Positions 17,449 to 27,485 of a DNA stretch of 54,778 bases are shown in pieces; position 1 is the first letter of the stretch, and every line of letters begins with the position of its first letter. Made by a program: the position numbers and the translations under genes. The notes under the pieces are model-generated. The model saw only the letters and a list, made by a program, of their open reading frames with translations, was not told where the DNA came from and made no database searches. The stretch is from Chloroflexota bacterium (GTDB taxonomy: Bacteria; Chloroflexota; UBA11872): the NCBI GenBank assembly GCA_028874315.1, contig JAPPKM010000141.1:1-54778 (forward strand). Direction: 5' to 3'.

Positions 17449-18816
17449 TTGGCCAGCACCGCAGCTCCCACGACCTACCGCGCGATGGCGGTGTTCTTCC
17501 TGCCGCTGGCCGCGGCACAAGTCTTTCAGACGCTGCGCAATCCGGTGCTGGACGCCGGCATCTCGCGAGCGGTCGACCCGGAGACGTCGCTGGCGGCCTT
17601 CGCCATCGTGGCCAGCGTGATTCAGATTCTGAGCGCTTCCGGGACGGCGATTCAGAGCGCCTACCTGGTGCTGGTACGCGGGCGCCAGTCCTTCGCGGTT
17701 ATCCAGCGCTACATGTTGCTGTACATGGCGGTTATCACCGCAATCAGCACGCTGTTTGCACTACCGGGGATTGGCGAGGGCTTCTTCCGCTTCGCGATGG
17801 GAACGCCGGAGTCCCTGCTGCCCGACGTGATGGCGATGATGCGGATTTCGCTGGCCATCCCGCTCTTCAACCTGTTGCGCGTGTTCAACCTGGCGCAGCT
17901 GGCGCACCGGCGTCGTTCCAACCTGATCTGGGTCGCACCGGCCGTGGGCCAGGTGGTGCTTATGGCGCTGGGTTTGGGCGTGGTTCCCCAACTGCCGGTT
18001 CCGGGGATCTACAGCGCCGCGGTGGTGTGGGTGATCGTGGCGGTGGTCGAGGGCGCACTGGCCGTGCTGCTCGTCCGCCAGGTCGACCGAACAGCGCCCT
18101 ACGCCCCCGACCCCGAGGGCGAAGCGCCGCTGGACTTTCGCTACCTGACCGGATTCCTGATCCCGCTGATCATCACGCAGTTCGCCCTGACCATCGGTCA
18201 TCCCATGGTGAATGCCGGGCTGCTACGGCTGCCCAATCCCGAGGCGACCGTGGGAGCCTTCCGTGTGGCCTTCAGTCTCGGCATGTTGCCGCTAACCGCC
18301 ATGGCGGCTCTGCGGCAGGTCGTGCTCGTGCTCGGACGCGACGCCGATCAGCAGCGCCGCGCCCGCCGCTTCGTCTACGGCGTGGGACTGGGTATGGGCG
18401 GCCTCATGGCCCTGATCGCCTTTACCCCGCTGAATCGCTTCGTGATCGCCGACCTGGTGGGCGCGCCCGAGGCCCTGGTGCCCGATGCCATCACGGCTCT
18501 GAAGATCCTCTCGGTCTTCCCGCTGTTGATGGCGGTGCGCCAGTTCTACCAGTCCATGACGATGAACCAGCGCCGCACGCGCCGGGTGGCCTTCACCGCC
18601 TTCTCGCGGCTGCTGATGATGGCGTCGTTTCTGTTCCTGATTACGCCGCTGGCGGGATGGACCGGGGCCGGCGTTGGGGCCGTGGCCCGAATCGCGGCCA
18701 TGGGTACGGAAGCGGGGGCCGCCTACCTGGTCGGTCGTCGTTTCTTTGGCATGGACCCGGCCACCCGGCCAGTCGCCGGTAAGTCGTCCTCAGGCGCTCC
18801 GGTCCGTCCGAAGTAG
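17449..18816 (+). CDS. MOP-superfamily-like membrane transporter (MATE/ANKH-like)
   Basis: Multi-TM protein; NPVLDAGISRAVDPETSLAAFAIVASVIQILSASGTAIQSAYLVLV; TTG start inferred. Confidence 0.6.
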   Translation: MASTAAPTTYRAMAVFFLPLAAAQVFQTLRNPVLDAGISRAVDPETSLAAFAIVASVIQILSASGTAIQSAYLVLVRGRQSFAVIQRYMLLYMAVITAISTLFALPGIGEGFFRFAMGTPESLLPDVMAMMRISLAIPLFNLLRVFNLAQLAHRRRSNLIWVAPAVGQVVLMALGLGVVPQLPVPGIYSAAVVWVIVAVVEGALAVLLVRQVDRTAPYAPDPEGEAPLDFRYLTGFLIPLIITQFALTIGHPMVNAGLLRLPNPEATVGAFRVAFSLGMLPLTAMAALRQVVLVLGRDADQQRRARRFVYGVGLGMGGLMALIAFTPLNRFVIADLVGAPEALVPDAITALKILSVFPLLMAVRQFYQSMTMNQRRTRRVAFTAFSRLLMMASFLFLITPLAGWTGAGVGAVARIAAMGTEAGAAYLVGRRFFGMDPATRPVAGKSSSGAPVRPK

Positions 18817-19746
18817 CCGTATGAGCTCATCGTTGCGTCGCCGCAGGGCCTCGTCGCGCTGGTTCTCGGTCCACGAGTAGAACCCCTGGCCGACAGCAGC
18901 GCCTGTGCGTCCCGACTCCACGGCGGCATCGAGCGCCGCGGGCGGTCCGTCAATTGTGCTCAGGTCGGCCGCCAGGTACCTGAAGATCTGCCGGTACACG
19001 TCCAATCCGGCCAGATCGGCCTGGCCAAAGAGGCCCATAACGGGCATTCGCCGCGCGATTGAACCTCGAACCGCGCGGTCGATCTCCTCGGCTGAGGCGA
19101 CGCCTTGCCCAACGAGATCCATCGCCTCGCGCAGCAGGGCGAACTGCAGGCGGTTGATGAGATAGCCGGGCATCTCGCGTTCCAAGACCACGGGCCACTT
19201 GCCCAACTGGTCGAGCAGGTCGCGCACGGCCGCAATGGTGGCCGGGCTGGTCCTGGGCCCGGGCGCGACCTCCACCGCCGGAATCAGGTGCGGCGGCAGG
19301 ATCCAATGCGCCAGCGCCACTCGCTCGGGCCGCTCGCAAGCCGCGGCGATGTCGCTGATGGCGAGGCTGGACGTGTTGGACAGCAGGAGCGCTGTCGGCG
19401 GCGCCGCCCGATCGAGCCGGGCAAACACGCCGCGCTTGACGTCAAGGTCCTCGGCGACGGCCTCGAACACGACCTCGGCGTCCGCGACGGCGCTCTCCAG
19501 ATCGATCGCCGGCGTCAGGCGGCCGACGATGGTCGGAATGTCCGATTTCCGGATGCGTTCCGCCGCGACCAGGTCGTTGGCGTCAGACTCGGCCTCGGCA
19601 ATGGCGACCTCGGCACGACTTGGCTGCGAGTCGTGGATGGCGACCTGGTAGCCGCCGCGCGCGGCCTCCAGGGCAATGCCGTGGCCCATGCGCCCAGCGC
19701 CAATCACGGCGGCACGGAAACGCGTGCCGACCTTTCCATCCGTCAC
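18790..19746 (-). CDS. 3-hydroxyacyl-CoA dehydrogenase family protein
   Basis: AVIGAGRMGHGIALEAARGGYQVAIHD...LSNTSSLAISDIAAACERPERVALAHWILPPHLIPAVEV. Confidence 0.92.
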   Translation of the reverse strand: MTDGKVGTRFRAAVIGAGRMGHGIALEAARGGYQVAIHDSQPSRAEVAIAEAESDANDLVAAERIRKSDIPTIVGRLTPAIDLESAVADAEVVFEAVAEDLDVKRGVFARLDRAAPPTALLLSNTSSLAISDIAAACERPERVALAHWILPPHLIPAVEVAPGPRTSPATIAAVRDLLDQLGKWPVVLEREMPGYLINRLQFALLREAMDLVGQGVASAEEIDRAVRGSIARRMPVMGLFGQADLAGLDVYRQIFRYLAADLSTIDGPPAALDAAVESGRTGAAVGQGFYSWTENQRDEALRRRNDELIRLLRTDRSA

Positions 19747-19825
19747 AGCCGATTCACCTCAGTTATCGTCAGGGGGACGCCAATGCATCCGAACGATCCG
19801 CCGATATACTGCCGGTAACTCAGCA

Positions 19826-20764
19826 ATGTCTCGACCCGACCCGCTGCCGCCGGCCCGGAGGCTGAACGACCCACTACACCTCCTGGAGCCGTTGGGTGCC
19901 GCCGTTTCCACCGTGGCACAGCCGGGGGCGCTGGCGGTAGGCCTGGGCGTCGGCGCGGTTGCGGGCGCGCTGGCGGGCCTGGCCGGCGGTCTGGCATTCA
20001 TCCGTTCCCCCGCCGCGCTGGTGGCGTTGCCCCTGGGGGCGGTTCTTGTCCTGGTCCTGTGGTCGTGCGCGCTTGGCGCCGGATCGCTGATCGCCGATCG
20101 CGCCACCGATGAGCGCGATGCGTCGGCCAAGCGGGCGCTGCGAGACGCCTGGCGGCAGATTCCAGCGCTCGTGCTGGCCGCGCTGCCGATTCTGCTGGTC
20201 GTTGGCGCGCTGGTGGTGGTGCAGACCGCCGTCTTCGGCTTCACTCGTCCGCCGGATACCGACATCACGACGGAACGTCCGCTTGCTCTGATCGCCGTGG
20301 TCTATGTGGTCCTGTTTCTGATCGACGCGATCGTGCTGGCCGCGGCCAAGGTGTCGCTCTGGACCGTGATGCCCCAGATCATGGTTGCGGGTCGCACCGC
20401 CGCCGCCGCGTATAACGAATCCTGGGCGAGCTTTCGAGCCCGCCGGGCGTGGACCGCAACCGCAATGGCGGGCGTGCTGATACTGGCCGGAATGGTGACA
20501 GGCGTCGGACTGGGCGGCGTCATCCTGGCGCTGGCCGCGGTTTCGGCAAGCCAACTTGCCGGCGCCACGGAACTGATCCTGCTGCGTTTCTGGGCGCCGC
20601 TCGCGCAAGGATCGTTCGCCGTTTCCGCGGGCGACTTTGTCGCGGTCGTCGTGGTCTTCACCGGCCTGGGAGCCGCAATTGGCGCCGCCGTGGGCCTTGG
20701 CCATATGTTCGGCGTTGCCGGAGGCACCGGCCTCCTGCGGGCTTCGGCCGATTCCACGCGCTGA
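19826..20764 (+). CDS. Hypothetical polytopic membrane protein
   Basis: Ala/Gly/Val/Leu-rich TM segments; ATG at 19826 is in frame. Confidence 0.6.
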   Translation: MSRPDPLPPARRLNDPLHLLEPLGAAVSTVAQPGALAVGLGVGAVAGALAGLAGGLAFIRSPAALVALPLGAVLVLVLWSCALGAGSLIADRATDERDASAKRALRDAWRQIPALVLAALPILLVVGALVVVQTAVFGFTRPPDTDITTERPLALIAVVYVVLFLIDAIVLAAAKVSLWTVMPQIMVAGRTAAAAYNESWASFRARRAWTATAMAGVLILAGMVTGVGLGGVILALAAVSASQLAGATELILLRFWAPLAQGSFAVSAGDFVAVVVVFTGLGAAIGAAVGLGHMFGVAGGTGLLRASADSTR

Positions 20765-20802
20765 CCGACCCACGCACCTACGGCGGCCACGGGTAGCGCG
20801 CG

Positions 20803-23583
20803 GTGCCTGAAATGCTGGCCGTGGGGCTCGAAGCGGCGAGCGTCGCGCTGGCCATGTCCGCGGCCTGCCTGGTCGTGGGCTATGGGCTCACCCGTCTGCT
20901 GGCCACGCCCGAGCTGAAGGCCACGGGATTCCTCCTGACGCCGCTTGTGGGCGCGGCCGCGCTGATCGTCGGCGCGTATGCGCTCAACCTGGCCCTGGAT
21001 CTACGAGTCGCGACGGCCCTGCTGCTGGGCGCCGGAGCCGCGCTGTCCGCCTGGACCATACGTCGCGACGGCTGGTGGCTGCCGCGGCTCTCCAAGCCAC
21101 AGTTTGTGGTCCTGGTTGCCGCCGCGCTGCTGCTGCTGACCGCGTTTCTCGCGCACCTGCATGGCCGGTCGGGCGCGATGTTGGGACTCAATATCGACGA
21201 AGACCTTTACGTCCCGCTGGCCGAAGCCCTCAAGTGGAACACCGTGTTCATGCACGGGCTGACCGAAGGACCGTTCCAGGAAGAGTTCCAGAGCCTGCGC
21301 AACCACTCGCGGGGCTGGGGATTCCCATACCTGCTGTCGATTGGATCGATTCTTTCCAACGCCCCCGCGTTTCACGCGTACGCGCCGCTGCTGTATCTCC
21401 TGCTGGCCGCCAGCGTGCCGGCCGTATACATCTTTGCCCGAACCGGCCTCCAGATGTCCGAACGCCCGTCCGGTTTGGCGGCCACGATCTATGCGCTCCA
21501 CGGCCTGCCGCTCTGGTTCGCGGGCATGGGGTTTGGACCGCATACCGTCGCTTTCGCGCTTCTTCCGTTGGCTGCCGCGACGGGAATCGTGGCCCTGCGG
21601 AACGGCGGCCGGCGTGCGGTGGCCCTGGCCGCGCTTGTCAGCGCCGCCCTCCTCGTGTCCTACTTCTGGGCGATTTCGGCCGTGTGTCTCGCCCTCGCGG
21701 CCACACTGGTCGCGGTGCTGCTGGTCACGGCCCGTCGACGGCTCCGTACGCTGCGCCGCGCGCTGCTTCTTGGCATCGGAACCGCGGTGCTGGGAGTCCC
21801 GGGCATCGCCTGGCTCCTGGTATGGGCGCTGCCACAGCTTGGCGATATTGCCGGCGACCTGAACGGCCAGTTCGGCAACGCCTGGGGCGACCGGCAGTTT
21901 GCCAATATCGAGCTGGCGTTCGGGCTTGAGGCCTATCGGCTGATCCCCCGCAACGGACCCCTGGAACTGCTACTGGGCGCGGGCGGCACCGATGCCCTGG
22001 GCGCTGTGCTCAGCGCCCTGTTCTGGCCGGCTCTCGCCCTGGCCCTCATCGGCGCGCTTACGGTGCGCGGCGATCAGCGTGTGACGCTGGCGCTGGCCGC
22101 CGGATTCGCCAGCTTCATGTACTGGGTCGCGGCGGGCGCGGGCTACCACTACGGACACTTCAAGAACCTGTCCTACGTGGCCTTCCTGGTCTCGGTTCTC
22201 ACGGCATCCGGGATTGCCAACATCTATCACGGCGAGTTCAAGCTGTGGAGCGAGACTTCGACGCGCCGGTTCGAGGCCTGGCTGACGCCCCGCGAGCCTG
22301 CCCTCAGCCGCGTCGCCGTCGCGATCCTGGCCGTCGCTTCCCTGGCCCTGATCTACAACACCTACCTGAGCGTCTGGTGGAACTGGCAAGGCGTCGGCTG
22401 GAACGCCGAGCGCCGCATCGCGCACGATGCGCGAGCCGTGGCCGACCGCGTTCCGCCGGGCAGCCGCGTCTACTTTGCTCCCGGCCTGACCTATCCGGTG
22501 CCTGAGGCCCGGCGGCGCACCGGCGATCACGTGCTGGCCTTTCACTATCCCAAGCACCAGTCGGAATCGTGGGCCCGGCGGGCCACCGGTGTGTGGGCAG
22601 GGATGTTAGTTGGGCGCGAGCTCAGCGGTATCGCCACTTCCCCGGCCTATCGCTACGAAAAACTGACCGACCCGGCTTATGACTACCTCGTGCTCAACTC
22701 CGCCGACGATCCGCGAACCTTTGGACTGCTCGAATCTGATGCGATTTACGCGACCCCATACTGGTCGATCTACCGCGACGCGCCCGGACAGCGGCTGACC
22801 GCACACGAGCTTGGACAAGCGCTCGGCTCGCTGGACGTTCCATCAGACGGAACGGTGGCTCTTGGGCTGCGCAACGGGCGCCTGGCCGTTGGGCCCGATC
22901 TGCAACCGGCCGACCAGCCCATCCTGTTCGGCATCGTGTCCCCCGTGCAGGGGACGGTCACGGCGGGTCCGGCGGAGATTGCCGTCAACCCGGGGCTCAC
23001 CTGGATCACCGTGCCGCCAACGCTTGGAAGCGTGCTGGAGATCAACGCAGCCAGTGACGGCGGCCGTCCCCAGATTGTCGCCGCTCGCCTGGCGCCGGAT
23101 GCCACCGGTCCGACCGCCACTACCGAACACGTGCCTCGCCACGTCGTCTCGGTCGACGTGAACGCGCGCGACGGCGTAATGACCGGCACGGTCATCACAG
23201 CGAATCCCACCGGCACCGGCGGCAGCGTAGGCATGGCCTACGCGGAAGCTCCGCGAGGCGACGCCCCTCTCTCCCACGGCTTCTGGTCGAGCACGGCCCA
23301 CATCACCGCGCCGGCGCAGCGGATCGAGTTTCGCTATGACCCGGACGCCCGAACCCTCACCGAGACGGTCAACGGACGGCGGGATCCCACGCAGACAGCC
23401 CGCCAAGCGTCGCCCGCCGGCGACTACCGTCTGCGTCTGCTGCTGTCCCGCGGACTGATTGACGACCTGTCGATCCTGCTGATGGACTACAGCTTGCGGG
23501 ACGGGGCGTTGACCCCGGCCCAGTCCTTCCGCCAGACATACGTGTTCGACATGCCAATCCGGCCCTTGCCGAATTGGTCGTAG
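20803..23583 (+). CDS. Large multi-TM membrane protein, probably glycosyltransferase-like
   Basis: 926-aa ORF with ~13 hydrophobic segments and a soluble C-terminal region. Confidence 0.65.
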   Translation: MPEMLAVGLEAASVALAMSAACLVVGYGLTRLLATPELKATGFLLTPLVGAAALIVGAYALNLALDLRVATALLLGAGAALSAWTIRRDGWWLPRLSKPQFVVLVAAALLLLTAFLAHLHGRSGAMLGLNIDEDLYVPLAEALKWNTVFMHGLTEGPFQEEFQSLRNHSRGWGFPYLLSIGSILSNAPAFHAYAPLLYLLLAASVPAVYIFARTGLQMSERPSGLAATIYALHGLPLWFAGMGFGPHTVAFALLPLAAATGIVALRNGGRRAVALAALVSAALLVSYFWAISAVCLALAATLVAVLLVTARRRLRTLRRALLLGIGTAVLGVPGIAWLLVWALPQLGDIAGDLNGQFGNAWGDRQFANIELAFGLEAYRLIPRNGPLELLLGAGGTDALGAVLSALFWPALALALIGALTVRGDQRVTLALAAGFASFMYWVAAGAGYHYGHFKNLSYVAFLVSVLTASGIANIYHGEFKLWSETSTRRFEAWLTPREPALSRVAVAILAVASLALIYNTYLSVWWNWQGVGWNAERRIAHDARAVADRVPPGSRVYFAPGLTYPVPEARRRTGDHVLAFHYPKHQSESWARRATGVWAGMLVGRELSGIATSPAYRYEKLTDPAYDYLVLNSADDPRTFGLLESDAIYATPYWSIYRDAPGQRLTAHELGQALGSLDVPSDGTVALGLRNGRLAVGPDLQPADQPILFGIVSPVQGTVTAGPAEIAVNPGLTWITVPPTLGSVLEINAASDGGRPQIVAARLAPDATGPTATTEHVPRHVVSVDVNARDGVMTGTVITANPTGTGGSVGMAYAEAPRGDAPLSHGFWSSTAHITAPAQRIEFRYDPDARTLTETVNGRRDPTQTARQASPAGDYRLRLLLSRGLIDDLSILLMDYSLRDGALTPAQSFRQTYVFDMPIRPLPNWS

Positions 23584-23615
23584 GCTCGGGATACGACACG
23601 CCAGGAATCGTTCCC

Positions 23616-24500
23616 GTGGCACTCAAGTTCCCGCGCTACGTCCTTTCCGGGACGGCGTTTCCCGGGCACTCGCCGGCAGATCTCGTTGCCGAGGCCCGCG
23701 CGCTGGAGCTGGACGCCATCGACCTGGTGATCGCCTCCGGCGGGCAGGTGGATCCCGCGCAGGCCATCGATCTGATCGAAGTCACCGTGGACTGCGCCGA
23801 CGCCGGCGTCCAAGTGGTGATGGTTACCTGCGACGTGACGTCGCCTTTCGACGACCAGGCCGAAGAGATCCACCGCGGCTGCGAGGAGGCGCGGGTTCCC
23901 TACATCCGCTATGGCGCATGGACCAGACTCGACGGCGCGTCCTACCTGGATTCGCTGCAAGCTGCCCGCGCCGGCCTGCGCGGGTTGGAGACGCTCTGCC
24001 GCCGGCACAACCTGCGTGCGCTCGTACGCCAGCTTCCGGGGTCCCTGCAGGAACAGTCCGGTCACGCCGCAGCCCTGCTGCACGGTCGCCTGCCGGGCTA
24101 CGTGGGCATGTGTCTTGCGCCTGGCGAGTTCGGTCCCGTCGCGGCGGAAGCGTGGCGACTGGATCTCGACGCGCTCGATGACCACGTTCAAGCTCTCAGC
24201 ATCGCCAATTCCGTCATCGAGTCCGGCCCTGACGGCTGGTCCCGAGCGCCGGCCATCCTCAGCGACGGCCTAACCGACTGGCGGCAGGTGCTCGCCGAAG
24301 TGACGCGACGCGAACTCGACGTCTTCGCGATACTCGAAGGCGGCTACAGCGCCGGCTTCATCCGGGGGCACGACTCCAATTCAGCACCCGACCCGCGCAA
24401 ACTCTTTGGGGACGACCTACACCTGGTCCGCCAACATCTCGGCACAAGGCCAGTCCGGCGAAAATCCAATAAGCCGCGGCGCTGGTACCGGCCTCTCTAG
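23616..24500 (+). CDS. TIM-barrel sugar isomerase/epimerase-like protein
   Basis: LDAIDLVIASGGQVDPAQ...GLRGLETLCRRHNLRALVRQLPGSLQEQSGHAAALL; GTG start inferred. Confidence 0.5.
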   Translation: MALKFPRYVLSGTAFPGHSPADLVAEARALELDAIDLVIASGGQVDPAQAIDLIEVTVDCADAGVQVVMVTCDVTSPFDDQAEEIHRGCEEARVPYIRYGAWTRLDGASYLDSLQAARAGLRGLETLCRRHNLRALVRQLPGSLQEQSGHAAALLHGRLPGYVGMCLAPGEFGPVAAEAWRLDLDALDDHVQALSIANSVIESGPDGWSRAPAILSDGLTDWRQVLAEVTRRELDVFAILEGGYSAGFIRGHDSNSAPDPRKLFGDDLHLVRQHLGTRPVRRKSNKPRRWYRPL

Positions 24501-24706
24501 CCGCACGCCCCCCAGCCGCAGGCCGGACAACTCAGGCACCGACCCAGGGGCCGCAATGGAGCACCGCAATCGGAACAGACCGGCGCAATTCGCATCGGTC
24601 TGATTGCGTGGCGCGCCGGGCCTTGACGCTCGTCTGACGCCAGGGCGAACGGTTGCCGCACCTGGCTCCGCAGCATTCGTTCGTCATATGTTCGTTCGGT
24701 ATTCAT
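24497..24706 (-). CDS. Small zinc-ribbon protein
   Basis: CSDCGAPLRPLGRCLSCPACGWGACG: CxxC...CxxC plus terminal Cys. Confidence 0.4.
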   Translation of the reverse strand: MNTERTYDERMLRSQVRQPFALASDERQGPARHAIRPMRIAPVCSDCGAPLRPLGRCLSCPACGWGACG

Positions 24707-24858
24707 ACGGTAAGCGTAGCAGCTTGTTCGTTATTTGTCAGGTCTCGAAGTGGCAGCGGTTTCGAGACGCGCTGCTATTGGCTCACAGGCATTGAAAGAG
24801 GGCTTGCCGAACGCGGCAGCCGACGAACTGCCTGGATGCGCGTGATAAATGGGTCACA

Positions 24859-26637
24859 ATGCGGAGCGCGCGCAAGATCAGGAAGTCCCACGCGATGCTG
24901 AACAAGGCGGCGGCCGAGCTGCTGGAAGGCTTTGCCGACGCGCTGGAGATTCGCGGGGCGAATACGTTCCGGGTTCGGGCGTTTCGAAACGCGGCGCGGC
25001 GGGTGGATTCGCTGACCACGGACGTGGCGGAGCTGGTGGAGAGCGGCGAGATCTCCAAGGTGCGGGGGATCGGCAAGGGCATCGCGGGCGTGTTGGGCGA
25101 ATTCGTCGAAAAGGGCCGCGTGGATGAGTACGAGGAGATGCGGGCCGAGATTCCGGACAGTGTTTTCGAGATGCTCTTGATACCCGGCCTGGGTCCGAAG
25201 ACGGCCGCCACGCTATACAACAAGCACGGGATCGACAGCGTGGACGGGCTGGAGGCGGCGGCACGCGCGGGAGAGCTTGCCGGTATCCGGACGATTGGGG
25301 CCAAGCGCCAGGCGCGGCTGCTGCGGGAGCTGGGTCGATTTCGAGAGCGCATTGCACGGCGGCGGCTGGGGGACGTGCTGCCGATTGCCGAGCGGCTGAT
25401 TGCGCACGTGGAGGCGGCGCCTGGAGTTCAGACCGTGCAGTACGCGGGGAGCCTGCGGCGGGGCCGGGAGACGATCGGCGACCTGGACATCCTGGCGGCC
25501 GCCGAAGATCCCGGGCCGGTGATGGAGCATTTCATCGCGGCCGAAGACGTGGAAGAGGTGGTGGGTACCGGCGGGACAAAGACTGCCGTTTTGGTCGGCG
25601 GCGGGTTCCAGGTGGATCTGCTGGTGGTGGCGCCGGATGAGTTCGGGGCGGCGCTGGCGTACTTTACGGGGTCGAAGGAACACAACATCGAAATCCGGGC
25701 GCGGGCGTTGCAGCGCGGGCTGTCGTTGAACGAGCGCGGATTTCTGGACTCCGAAAGCGGGCAGCGACGTCCGGCGGCGACCGAAGAGGACGTGTACGCG
25801 GCGGTGGACCTGCCCTGGATCGACCCGGCGCTGCGCGAGAACCGGGGCGAGATTGAGGCGGCCGAGGCGGGGGCGCTGCCAAGGCTGATCGAGCCTGGCG
25901 ACATCAAGGGTGAGTTGCACGGGCACTCGCTGTGGAGCGACGGGGCGGCGTCAATCGGCCAGATGGTCGACGCCGCGAGGCGACGCGGATTGACCTACTT
26001 CACCGTGACCGACCACTCGGGCAGTCTGCTCGTGGCCAACGGGCTCAGCCCGGAGCGGCTGGCGGAACAGACCGAGGAGATTGCGCGGGAACGGGAAGCG
26101 TCGCCGGATGTTCGCCTGCTGCATGGCAGCGAGGTGGAGATCCTGGCCGACGGAACACTGGATTTCAGCGACGAGATCCTGGCGTCCCTGGACGTGGTGG
26201 TGGCCTCGGTACACAGCAATTTCAACCAGGCGCCGGAGCAGATGACGGAGCGGCTGATCGCGGCAATCGAGAACCCGCACGTGGACATCATCGGCCATCC
26301 CACCGGGCGCATGCTGGGGCTGCGGGACGGCTATACCTTCGACGTGGAGGCGGTGCTGAAGGCCGCCGCCGCCACGGGTACGGCGCTGGAGATCAACGCG
26401 GCGCCCGAACGGCTGGATCTGGACGACACGACAGCGCGGCGCGCCGCCGAATTGGGCGTGCCCATCTCCATCAATAGCGACGCCCACCATCCCGACAGCC
26501 TGGCCTACATGCGCTACGGCGTGCTGACGGCTCGACGGGCCTGGCTGCGGGCGGCGGATGTGATCAACGCGCTTTCACTGGACGAGTTGCTGGCCTGGCT
26601 GGCACAGCCGAAGCCACGCCGCTGGAAGCCTGGGTAG
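24859..26637 (+). CDS. polX: DNA polymerase/3'-5' exonuclease PolX (PolX + HhH + PHP)
   Basis: LLEGFADALEIRGANTFRVRAFRNAAR; GSLRRGRETIGDLDIL; PHP ELHGHSLWSDGAASIGQMV...INSDAHHPDSL. Confidence 0.93.
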   Translation: MRSARKIRKSHAMLNKAAAELLEGFADALEIRGANTFRVRAFRNAARRVDSLTTDVAELVESGEISKVRGIGKGIAGVLGEFVEKGRVDEYEEMRAEIPDSVFEMLLIPGLGPKTAATLYNKHGIDSVDGLEAAARAGELAGIRTIGAKRQARLLRELGRFRERIARRRLGDVLPIAERLIAHVEAAPGVQTVQYAGSLRRGRETIGDLDILAAAEDPGPVMEHFIAAEDVEEVVGTGGTKTAVLVGGGFQVDLLVVAPDEFGAALAYFTGSKEHNIEIRARALQRGLSLNERGFLDSESGQRRPAATEEDVYAAVDLPWIDPALRENRGEIEAAEAGALPRLIEPGDIKGELHGHSLWSDGAASIGQMVDAARRRGLTYFTVTDHSGSLLVANGLSPERLAEQTEEIAREREASPDVRLLHGSEVEILADGTLDFSDEILASLDVVVASVHSNFNQAPEQMTERLIAAIENPHVDIIGHPTGRMLGLRDGYTFDVEAVLKAAAATGTALEINAAPERLDLDDTTARRAAELGVPISINSDAHHPDSLAYMRYGVLTARRAWLRAADVINALSLDELLAWLAQPKPRRWKPG

Positions 26638-26660
26638 ACCATCACGCAAGGAGTAGTCCC

Positions 26661-27434
26661 ATGGATCTTGGATTGAGCGGCAAGGCCGCGCTTGTGACCG
26701 GTGGGAGCCGGGGGATTGGGCGGTCGATTGCGTTGGCGTTGGCGGCGGAGGGCTGCAACGTGGCGATTTCGGCGCGCGGACGGGAGCGCCTGGAAGAGAC
26801 GGTTGGCGAGATCGAGGCCGCCGGTGCGCAGGGGGCCGGGTTCGAGTTGGACATGGCCGAAGTGGCGGCCTCCGCGCAGGCGGTGGAGCAGACCGTCGAC
26901 GCGTTTGGGCGACTGGACGTGCTGGTGAACAACGTGGGCGGATCGACCGGCGGCGGGACGTTCAGGGAAGCGACCGATGACGACTGGGCCGCGACGCTGG
27001 ACGTCAACCTGTGGCCCGCCATCCGGGCCAGCCGCGCGGCCCTGCCCCACATGCGGGCGCGGGGGGCCGGGCGGATCATCCACATCACGTCGATCTATGG
27101 ACGCGAGCAAGGCGGCCCACCGACCTACAACGCCGCCAAGTCGGCCATGAACAGTCTCTCCAAGACCATGGCCCGGGAGCTGGCGCCGGAGGGAATCACG
27201 GTTAACGCGGTGGCGCCCGGCTCGATCATCTTTCCGGGCGGCGGCTGGGAACAGCGCATGCAGGCGGACCCTGACGGCATGGCGGAGTTTCTGCGGCAGG
27301 ACTTCCCGATGGGGCGGTTCGGTTATCCCGAGGAGATCGCGGCGGTAGTGGTGTTTTTGGCGTCGGACCAGGCCAGCCTGGTGACGGGGGCCTGTCTGAA
27401 CGTGGACGGCGGGCAGACGCGGGCGAATGTCTGA
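26661..27434 (+). CDS. SDR family oxidoreductase
   Basis: GKAALVTGGSRGIGRSIALALAAEG...YNAAK. Confidence 0.95.
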   Translation: MDLGLSGKAALVTGGSRGIGRSIALALAAEGCNVAISARGRERLEETVGEIEAAGAQGAGFELDMAEVAASAQAVEQTVDAFGRLDVLVNNVGGSTGGGTFREATDDDWAATLDVNLWPAIRASRAALPHMRARGAGRIIHITSIYGREQGGPPTYNAAKSAMNSLSKTMARELAPEGITVNAVAPGSIIFPGGGWEQRMQADPDGMAEFLRQDFPMGRFGYPEEIAAVVVFLASDQASLVTGACLNVDGGQTRANV

Positions 27435-27485
27435 GACGGCGGTCTCTATACTTCGAGCCACCGACCCGCCAGGGGCGCTCAGAAT

